Program-made: the position numbers and the translations under genes
The notes under the pieces: model-generated
What the model was told of the DNA's origin: nothing
What the model saw: the letters and a program-made list of their open reading frames with translations, nothing else
Databases searched by the model: none
Part shown: positions 23,447 to 28,515 of the stretch, in pieces
Layout: every line of letters begins with the position of its first letter
How positions within the stretch are numbered: the first letter of the stretch is position 1
Assembly: GCA_036502005.1 (NCBI GenBank)
Contig: DASXZH010000056.1
Span: 1-28,515 of the forward strand
Length of the DNA: 28,515 nt
DNA from: DASXZH01 sp036502005
Lineage (GTDB): Bacteria > Armatimonadota > Fimbriimonadia > Fimbriimonadales > Fimbriimonadaceae
Direction: 5' to 3'

Positions 23447-25977
23447 GTTGTGCTCCAATCGGAAATGTCCTTAAGAACCGTCTGCATTCGAACCAGATCC
23501 TGCTGCGCCTTGGTCTTTGCGCCAAGAGCTTCATCGCTATCTTTGGTGAGGCTGTCTATGTCCGCCTGAGTTCGGGAAACGGCATCGTCGGCCGAAATCT
23601 CGTCGGTTCCATAATCCACCTGATAGCCGCCACCGTAGGTAGAAGCGTAATACTGGTACTGTTGCAAATCAGAATGGGAGGAATTCAGATCGCTCTGATC
23701 CTGGCGGATGTCGCTATCGTAAGAAGCCATATCGCCGTTGATCTCTTTGGCCAGTTTATTGATAATCGAGACCACCGCCTGTTTAAGCGCAGTCGGCGCT
23801 TTATGGGTGGCACCCGTCGCGTCGATCAAATTATCGCCGTTTAGAGTCAGCCTTTTGCCATCTGGTTGGTCAAAAACAACGGTGTTGTTGTTCAGGATGT
23901 AGGCGCCGACAAAAAGCTCGGTCGCATCTTTGTCGGGCGTGATCGCCGCGCCGGAGGCGGGTGCTCCCATCCCTGAGATGGCGGTCTCCAATCTCGTTTG
24001 TAGCTCTTTTAAGTTCTTTACTTCAAGTCTGTCCTCACGGACGGAGGAAAACATAGAGGCGGTCCAGCCCGTCCACTGGAGCCATTCTTCGCGCGATTTG
24101 GCTTCTAACTGGGCGGTTAAGCGTTGGCCCTCCAAAGACAAAGACATTCGCTGGAACATGGCGGAGTCGGTCGCAACCGGCATAAGCGGCCCCGCTTTCT
24201 GGCTCATGAGGGTCATCGTTCCTTTCTTAGCAACCAAGAACGCATCATCGGAGAGGGTGACGACTACATCGCCGTTATCCATCACCATCATATCGTCGTC
24301 TGCTACAAAAGCTGGATCGTGCGACTGCATGGGCGGCTGTTGCTGCTGTTGCTGTTGTTGTTGGTTTTGACTCCCTCCGTAACCGTATCCGCCGTAGTAT
24401 CCGCCGTTTCCGTAATAGTAGCCGCCGCCGTAATAGGGGTCGATGTAGCTGTAAACGCGTGGGGCATAGCGATAGCCGTAAATGTCGACGGGGCCGTTTC
24501 TCCCTCCGAAGGTGCTGGACCGAAAGCCGGTTCCCGTAACCGTTCCTACCTGGGGAGCGGCGACATGCGAGAATTCGCCGGTTCTGCTAAAGGACCCGCG
24601 AGACATGCTTGAATGCCCCAGGCCCGCGTGGCCCTTGGCAAAAGCGTTTTCGGGCGCCAGCGAGTTGGCCAAGGTTAGAACGATAATCAGCGTGGCAAAG
24701 AGCTTGGTGGACCACTCCCGCCAACTGCTTCCAAGCGAGAAGTTGGTGCGCAAAAACTCCTTAAGTTTTTCGATTTCAAACCTTAGGCGGTCGCTAAGCC
24801 GGTGGCCGAGGGCGAGGATCTCATCCACGAGTCTTCTTAGATCGATGGATTTAAGCGTTCCTGCCACTTGTTCGGCAAGGGTTTGAATCATCTCCCGAGT
24901 GTGCGAAGGATGCTGGATCGGGATCGCATTAATCAGGTCCTCGATATCCGGTAGCGGCCCTTCTTGGCCCACGCTTTCGGGATTTAGAAGCAGTTGCATC
25001 AGCACCGGGGCGTTACAGGTGTTTGGTGGAATGCTGCGAGCTTTTAACCTTTCGGCACGCGCGAAGCGCGCGCCGCGCCACAGCTTGGAAATATCCGCCT
25101 GTCTTGTTTCAACAGGCGATTCCAAAACCCTTAATTCAGAGAGCCGAAGCGGATTTGGGGAGGCGAGAACGAAGCCCCAAACGCCGTAACCCAACTCTCT
25201 AAAGGAGGGGATGCAAATCCGCATGGGGAGCGGATTCATCCGCGCTGCCCGAATCGAGTTCACCACGCACCAAAACGCTTCCGGCGTTTTCTGGGGCGAG
25301 ACGGCGTTGATGCAGGCAACTCCATTTGGTGTCAACAGCCCGTGGACTTTGCTAAACCACTCCTTGCTTAATAGCTTGGCTTCCTCATCCGAACTTGGGA
25401 AGGTGAAGTCGCACAGCACTACATCGTAAGGTTCCTCCGATTGCCAGTCCCAAGCGTTGGCCAAGTGGACTTTGACGCGTTTATCTTCTAGACTGTGGTC
25501 GTTTAAGTCGGCAAGCTCATTGCGGGCCAGGGAGAGAACTTCTTCCGAGAGATCGACCAAATCGACATGGGTTACGCCTGGAAACCGCAGACACTCGCGG
25601 AGTGCGAGCCCATCGCCACCACCACAGATGAGGATTCGAAGTTGCCCGGAACACTTTTCCAAAGCTTGTGGCTCGAGCCTCTCCCGGTTCGCGGACTCAC
25701 CGGCCTCTCCTCTCGGGAGAGGCGTGGTGTATGTTTGCAGTTCAACATGTTCTGACGCGGATTGGATGTCCGTCGATTTCAGGTTTTGGGTTTGGCGTAT
25801 GCCAGTGCCGCCTTCCATTGATGTTCCTGGAGGATAAGACAGTCGCCGGCGCGCCAACTCCAAGGCAGGCAACGCCAGCGACTCATGGTAGAGTGCTTCG
25901 TCCCGACTATCGAACTGCAGATAGCCATCGATAAAGAGTGCGACCCCGTCGCCTCGCTTGGTTAGAATGGTGCTCAT
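23443..25977 (-). CDS. Spermidine-synthase-like domain fused to a membrane segment, Tyr/Gly/poly-Gln region and coiled coil
   Basis: The protein has 844 residues. Residues 15-40 (LFIDGYLQFDSRDEALYHESLALPAL) and 111-280 (LRILICGGGDGLALRE, VDLVDLSEEVL, YDVVLCDFTFP, ELGYGVWGFVLAS) form an aminopropyltransferase-type Rossmann domain with the GGGDG motif at 119-123 and D190. Between them lies an insertion of about 65 residues, part of it (86-100) encoded by a dispersed repeat. A helical linker (360-410) leads to a membrane helix near 425-447 ending NAFA, so the rest should be extracytoplasmic: a Ser/Gly/Tyr-rich stretch (450-536), nine Gln (539-547), a mixed domain, and a coiled coil after about 760. 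It overlaps both neighbours by four bases (ATGA and GTGA). Whether it makes polyamines is unproven. Confidence 0.7.
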   Translation of the reverse strand: MSTILTKRGDGVALFIDGYLQFDSRDEALYHESLALPALELARRRLSYPPGTSMEGGTGIRQTQNLKSTDIQSASEHVELQTYTTPLPRGEAGESANRERLEPQALEKCSGQLRILICGGGDGLALRECLRFPGVTHVDLVDLSEEVLSLARNELADLNDHSLEDKRVKVHLANAWDWQSEEPYDVVLCDFTFPSSDEEAKLLSKEWFSKVHGLLTPNGVACINAVSPQKTPEAFWCVVNSIRAARMNPLPMRICIPSFRELGYGVWGFVLASPNPLRLSELRVLESPVETRQADISKLWRGARFARAERLKARSIPPNTCNAPVLMQLLLNPESVGQEGPLPDIEDLINAIPIQHPSHTREMIQTLAEQVAGTLKSIDLRRLVDEILALGHRLSDRLRFEIEKLKEFLRTNFSLGSSWREWSTKLFATLIIVLTLANSLAPENAFAKGHAGLGHSSMSRGSFSRTGEFSHVAAPQVGTVTGTGFRSSTFGGRNGPVDIYGYRYAPRVYSYIDPYYGGGYYYGNGGYYGGYGYGGSQNQQQQQQQQQPPMQSHDPAFVADDDMMVMDNGDVVVTLSDDAFLVAKKGTMTLMSQKAGPLMPVATDSAMFQRMSLSLEGQRLTAQLEAKSREEWLQWTGWTASMFSSVREDRLEVKNLKELQTRLETAISGMGAPASGAAITPDKDATELFVGAYILNNNTVVFDQPDGKRLTLNGDNLIDATGATHKAPTALKQAVVSIINKLAKEINGDMASYDSDIRQDQSDLNSSHSDLQQYQYYASTYGGGYQVDYGTDEISADDAVSRTQADIDSLTKDSDEALGAKTKAQQDLVRMQTVLKDISDWSTT
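24331..24368. repeat. Poly-glutamine codon run
   Basis: Mixed CAA/CAG codons (read on the minus strand) encode nine consecutive Gln after QN. The mixed codons suggest selection for the amino acid run rather than recent triplet slippage alone. Confidence 0.75.
25678..25721. repeat. Dispersed 44-bp repeat, copy inside the spermidine-synthase-like gene
   Basis: CCTCTCCCGGTTCGCGGACT then CACCGGCCTCTCC, three variable bases and CGGGAGAG. It matches the intergenic copy at 26933-26976 at about 40 of 44 positions. It has complementary ends (CTCTCCCG/CGGGAGAG) and stays open in the gene's frame, contributing residues 86-100 (LPRGEAGESANRER). Confidence 0.85.
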
Positions 25978-26531
25978 GCTGCCTCCTTCTTCGGGAACAT
26001 CGCGCTTACCAGGCCGCAGACCAAACCGGCGGCAAGACTGTAAACGGCAGTGACAAGCAAGACAACGGTGGGCACATCCGGCTCCGTTTTGTGGGTGCCG
26101 ATTTTGGAACTGACAATCAGCAAGTTGAAAAGCGTGTAAGCAGCCATCATGGCCGCCCCAAGCCCCAATCCATTCTTAAACCGCTGGGTGCGATCGTATT
26201 CAGGGTGCGCCCCCAAAGCAAGAATGACCCCCTGAATAGCCGGGATTATCAGAAAGGCGATGATGCCCCATCCTATTTGGGTCCACTGGCCGGGAGATTG
26301 AAAGGAAAGCACGAAGTATCCCACTGCGGCAACGGCCAGCGCGATAACCGTGAACTTGTGTGAGTGGGAGTGTTTATGCTGCTCGGCGTATTGCACTTTC
26401 CACTCTAACTCGCGGAGAGCTTGGGGGTCTGCCCCTTCCATTTTGGCCGCGGTTAGGTGTTGCTTGGCAGAGGAGATGAGGCCTTGGTCCAGGGCCTGGC
26501 GCGCCTTTAAAATGTCTGGTTCTGGGTCCAT
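25974..26531 (-). CDS. Four-helix membrane protein of unknown function
   Basis: The protein has 185 residues starting at ATG 26531. The N-terminal 50 residues form two helices resembling a TPR pair (ILKARQALDQGLISSAKQHL, ALRELEWKVQYAEQ), then a His-rich HKHSHSHK just before the first membrane helix. Four hydrophobic segments follow: FTVIALAVAAVGYFVLSF, IGWGIIAFLIIPAIQGVILAL, LGLGAAMMAAYTLFNLLIV and VVLLVTAVYSLAAGLVCGLV. No family is recognised. The stop overlaps the start of the spermidine-synthase-like gene as ATGA, so the two are translationally coupled and probably act together at the membrane. Small membrane proteins beside spermidine-synthase-like genes are common in bacteria, which fits but does not identify it. 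Confidence 0.75.
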   Translation of the reverse strand: MDPEPDILKARQALDQGLISSAKQHLTAAKMEGADPQALRELEWKVQYAEQHKHSHSHKFTVIALAVAAVGYFVLSFQSPGQWTQIGWGIIAFLIIPAIQGVILALGAHPEYDRTQRFKNGLGLGAAMMAAYTLFNLLIVSSKIGTHKTEPDVPTVVLLVTAVYSLAAGLVCGLVSAMFPKKEAA

Positions 26532-26574
26532 GTGATAAGGGACTTTTGATCGTTTGAAAACGTCTCAAGGAGCA

Positions 26575-26766
26575 GTGGCAACCACCTGGGAATACAACGT
26601 TTTAGATGTGGCGGGGGAAGAGTATTCGGATATCCGAACGACCCTGAACCAGCTTGGGGCCGAGGGTTGGGAGCTGGTTTGCACGACGGAATCCGAGGAG
26701 AGCGTTTGCACGCTTTGGCTGAAGCGTCCGATTCAGGCGGACGGGAAATATTATTTGAATCCTTAG
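26575..26766 (+). CDS. Small DUF4177-type protein
   Basis: The frame encodes WEYNVLDVAGEEYSDIRTTL then NQLGAEGWELVCTTESEES, the hallmark of DUF4177: a WEY strand, a helix, and the LGxEGWELV turn. About 63 residues from GTG 26575; TTG 26554 would add seven. AAGGAG stands only two bases before the GTG, closer than ideal, so the start is uncertain. Function of the family is unknown. It is transcribed away from the 4-TM gene, with a shared upstream region of about 43 bases. Confidence 0.75.
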   Translation: MATTWEYNVLDVAGEEYSDIRTTLNQLGAEGWELVCTTESEESVCTLWLKRPIQADGKYYLNP

Positions 26767-26776
26767 ATTTCCGAGC

Positions 26777-26889
26777 CACCTCCCCTGCTCCCGGGAGTCA
26801 ACTCCATTCGGAGGGGGGTTAAGGGGGAAACTTGACCCATGAGTTGTGCGGTCTGGTGCCCCTTTTCGAGGAGGGGAGGGGGTTGGGGG
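26777..26889. repeat. C-rich/G-rich dispersed hairpin element
   Basis: CCTCCCCTGCTCCCGGGAG near 26780 faces GAGGAGGGGAGGGGGTTGGG near 26870, with GGAGGGGGGTTAAGGGGGA in between. It resembles the elements at 5611-5640 and 28196-28232. The spacer 26767-27036 contains only this and the 44-bp repeat; no gene is seen. Confidence 0.6.
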
Positions 26890-26906
26890 CATAGCCATCA
26901 ATTTAA
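26890..26906 (+). repeat. 17-base repeat CATAGCCATCAATTTAA
   Basis: The same sequence, with one change (C for T at position 12), recurs at 28379-28395 in the same orientation. Each copy directly follows a homopolymeric G-rich or C-rich stretch, so it looks like a fixed edge of the dispersed element. Confidence 0.65.
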
Positions 26907-26932
26907 CGTTTTTTCCGAGCGGTAGACTCGCG

Positions 26933-26976
26933 CCTCTCCCGGTTCGCGGACTCACCGACCTCTCCATCCGGGAGAG
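26933..26976. repeat. Dispersed 44-bp repeat, intergenic copy
   Basis: Second copy of the element described at 25678-25721, with the same orientation and four differences confined mostly to the variable central bases near the 3' arm. It lies between the DUF4177 gene and the convergent unknown gene. Confidence 0.85.
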
Positions 26977-27036
26977 ATTTGGAGTTTAGGCATGCAGAGA
27001 AACCCCTGTTGATAGTTATGGGGTTGGGAGAGAGGT

Positions 27037-27966
27037 CTAGGTTTTAGCAGGAGAGAGGGTTCTTAATTTCCCGGCTAATGCAGGCTTCTTCGCATCGACT
27101 GAATCAGCAAAGGCGACGAATCGAAGAATCTCCTTCTTAACTTCCTTAGCGGTTACGCCCTTCGACAAATTTATTGGGATCCAAAGATTGTTAGTTGGGT
27201 AGAAACCGTCTGCGAGCGCATCCGAGAATTGAGCAGGATAATCAGCCGTTTTTTTTGCGATTATCTCCGAGGAAGGATAGGCAACGATGGTCGCGATGGC
27301 CATAACCTGTGAGCCGCCATTACCGGAACCGCCGTCCGAAAGCCAAATCAACCGGCCCGCAACAGTCACAGGCACAACCCAACCCGAGGTTTCTGAGTCC
27401 TCGGAAGCATCTTTCCATCCCCACGTCTTAAGCAATGCAAATGTATCCTGCTGATTACAGTCGCGAAGCACTGTTTCGGCCGGAGGCACGAGCCTAGGGG
27501 CATCCAAGTCATCCCGATACTCTCGGCCTCTGTGCTGCCTGACAAAGTGAGATTGGAAGTCCTGAAGCTTCTCAAAAACAGCATCCACTTTTGAACCTAA
27601 CTGCTTGTGGTTCGTCCCATCAAGAGTTACGTATGACTCCGCCGTAACCGTCCCATCCAATGATGATGAAAAGTGCGGTTCGGCCTCTGCATAAGGAACG
27701 CTATTAGGAAGTTCGGTAGCACGTATCGCCCTGTTGAAAAGGTACATGCACTTGAAGTCCAATTTGGGTTCTCCGTCGCCTAGAGTCCCGCCTGAAACAA
27801 TGGCGTTTACATTGCCCTTGTGTAGTAAGTAACAGCCCCAATTTTGGGCCTTCGTAATCTCATATCCTTCCTTTGCGAGAAACGATAGCACTTCTTTAGG
27901 GTCAGGGGTAGGGCTAGATTGAAGGCCTAATAACAATAGCACGCAACAGTTGAGGAGATTGAACAT
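27037..27966 (-). CDS. Exported protein of unknown function (309 aa)
   Basis: ATG 27966 is chosen because MFNLLNCCVLLLLGLQSSP follows, a hydrophobic export signal; TTG 28005 would add 13 polar residues in front. The mature part has no family motif I recognise. Visible features are NWGCYLLHKGNVNAIVSGGT, a Trp-rich LLKTWGWKDASED, and a Gly-rich LSDGGSGNGGSQVMAIATIV. Composition is ordinary. The gene sits alone behind a well-formed promoter with an overlapping palindrome (28023-28057) and may be individually regulated. Its stop is followed by the repeat-filled spacer, with no clear terminator. Confidence 0.7.
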   Translation of the reverse strand: MFNLLNCCVLLLLGLQSSPTPDPKEVLSFLAKEGYEITKAQNWGCYLLHKGNVNAIVSGGTLGDGEPKLDFKCMYLFNRAIRATELPNSVPYAEAEPHFSSSLDGTVTAESYVTLDGTNHKQLGSKVDAVFEKLQDFQSHFVRQHRGREYRDDLDAPRLVPPAETVLRDCNQQDTFALLKTWGWKDASEDSETSGWVVPVTVAGRLIWLSDGGSGNGGSQVMAIATIVAYPSSEIIAKKTADYPAQFSDALADGFYPTNNLWIPINLSKGVTAKEVKKEILRFVAFADSVDAKKPALAGKLRTLSPAKT

Positions 27967-28022
27967 GTTTCTGTTTCCAGTGTAACAGTGGTCATCGTTG
28001 ACCAATTTGTTCGATGAAGAGA

Positions 28023-28049
28023 ATATTTGTATATTATTGATACAAATAT
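28023..28049. promoter_or_regulatory. Perfect 10-bp inverted repeat, operator candidate
   Basis: ATATTTGTAT (28023-28032) and ATACAAATAT (28040-28049) are exact reverse complements separated by ATTATTG. The palindrome covers the -10 hexamer and part of the spacer of the predicted promoter, where a dimeric repressor would block RNA polymerase. No regulator gene is adjacent. Confidence 0.6.
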
Positions 28050-28057
28050 AGGTTCAA
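28028..28057 (-). promoter_or_regulatory. Sigma-70-type promoter of the unknown exported protein gene
   Basis: On the minus strand TTGAAC (28057-28052) and TATACA (28033-28028) are 18 bases apart, each matching four of six consensus bases. Transcription would start near 28020, about 55 bases before the ATG at 27966. The surrounding 28020-28090 is markedly AT-rich. Confidence 0.5.
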
Positions 28058-28195
28058 AGAGGAGATTTTTTCTAAAAAATTGGTTGGTCCTTCTTTTTTG
28101 TTGGCTCAGTTTTGAGCCCTCCATTTGAAGAGACGCCTGGCTAAGCGATTAAAGGTTCCGCGCGTTTTGTCAAAGAGCGGGTATCGGTAAAAAGC

Positions 28196-28232
28196 CCCCT
28201 CCCTGCTCCCTGGGAGGGGAGGGGGTTGGGGG
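28196..28232. repeat. C-rich/G-rich hairpin with a G-quadruplex pattern
   Basis: CCCCCTCCCTGCTCCC pairs with GGGAGGGGAGGGGG, then TTGGGGG. The plus strand from 28212 to 28232 has four G runs of 3, 4, 5 and 5 with loops of 1, 1 and 2 bases. Third member of the element family. The rest of 28058-28408 shows no gene. Confidence 0.65.
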
Positions 28233-28368
28233 AGAGGTTCTTAGAACCTGGGCTTGCAGGCGTTAAACGGATCCTCCGTTTCGCAGTTTTTGTGAGCGAG
28301 AGGTTCGTTTCTCAGCGTGCGGCCTAGAGTTGTTGCGAAGCATGCTTTCTTTTTACCTCTCCCCCCTG

Positions 28369-28395
28369 CCCCCCCCCCCATAGCCATCAACTTAA
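28369..28395. repeat. Eleven-C homopolymer followed by the CATAGCCATCAA repeat
   Basis: Eleven consecutive C at 28369-28379 run into CATAGCCATCAACTTAA, the second copy of the 17-base repeat at 26890. Length of the C run may be variable or misassembled. Confidence 0.6.
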
Positions 28396-28408
28396 GCTCT
28401 CCATAGCG

Positions 28409-28513
28409 CTAACTGTTTGCAAGTTTTTCGCTTATGTCTTTTCCTTCCCCTTGGGCGGCCTCGTTCCCGATGATCTGCCGGTTCTGTGAGCAGAATCCTA
28501 AGCAGCCTCCACA
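28409..28513 (-). CDS. Possible C-terminal end of a gene entering from the right edge (partial)
   Basis: A minus-strand frame is open from the window edge for 34 residues to TAG at 28411-28409. It begins CGGCLGFCSQNRQIIGNEAA and ends GEGKDISEKLANS. The amino acid mix is protein-like, with C-x2-C-x3-C, but the piece is too short to assign. Overlapping frames on the plus strand are also open, so it may be chance. Confidence 0.3.
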   Translation of the reverse strand, partial: CGGCLGFCSQNRQIIGNEAAQGEGKDISEKLANS

Positions 28514-28515
28514 AA

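Noticed and set aside
28434..28515. Plus-strand start of a gene (MSFPSPWAAS...) at the right edge
   Set aside because: No ribosome site, and the opposite frame has more protein-like composition; too short to decide, so only the minus-strand fragment is listed, at low confidence.

Overview
The window carries about 17 protein-coding genes of a free-living, Gram-negative-type bacterium. GC content is medium (a little over 50% by eye). Many products are exported, with signal peptides ending in AxA followed by Q or similar, and many genes lack an obvious Shine-Dalgarno sequence. The mix of a stand-alone class III cyclase-ATPase, secreted peptidases, a YVTN-propeller phosphoesterase, polyamine-synthase-like and FemAB-like genes, and many short intergenic repeats would fit Armatimonadota or a similar under-sampled phylum. 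That assignment is a guess from gene content; there is no rRNA or marker gene here.

Layout. 1-135: last codons of an IS481-type integrase and its repeated terminal sequence. 147-3434 (minus): a likely operon of cyclase/NTPase/TPR regulator, CHY zinc-finger protein and a 57-residue exported His-rich peptide, closed by an intrinsic terminator. 3404-7752: an exported M1-like metallopeptidase convergent with a prolyl oligopeptidase, separated by a two-way hairpin. 7909-9633: two tandem paralogous exported proteins, the first very Met-rich, the second frame-broken. 9647-12368 (minus): acyl-CoA dehydrogenase and an Nramp-related transporter, separated by inverted arrays of a 7-base repeat. 12461-15319 (plus): a LigT/ThpR-like protein without its catalytic motifs, a TlpA-like protein without cysteines, and a RecB/Cas4-type nuclease. 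15316-20320: two divergent large exported proteins (a putative carbohydrate-active protein and a YVTN-phosphoesterase). 20595-21986: a serine beta-lactamase-like hydrolase. 22129-22395: a candidate structured RNA on the minus strand. 22448-26531 (minus): a translationally coupled trio of 4-TM protein, spermidine-synthase-like fusion and FemAB-like transferase. 26575-28515: a DUF4177 protein, an unknown exported protein behind a promoter with a perfect palindrome, and repeat-rich spacer.

The most unusual points are: (1) the spermidine-synthase-like protein fused to a membrane segment, a Tyr/Gly/poly-Gln region and a coiled coil, which carries a 44-bp dispersed repeat inside its reading frame and is coupled to a FemAB-like gene; (2) the candidate RNA with a tmRNA-like tag frame; (3) the His-rich peptide downstream of a zinc-finger gene; (4) a family of 7-base tandem repeats sharing a TCGAA core; and (5) several enzyme folds that have lost their catalytic residues. 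None of these is proven to be a new system. They are leads that comparative searches could settle quickly.
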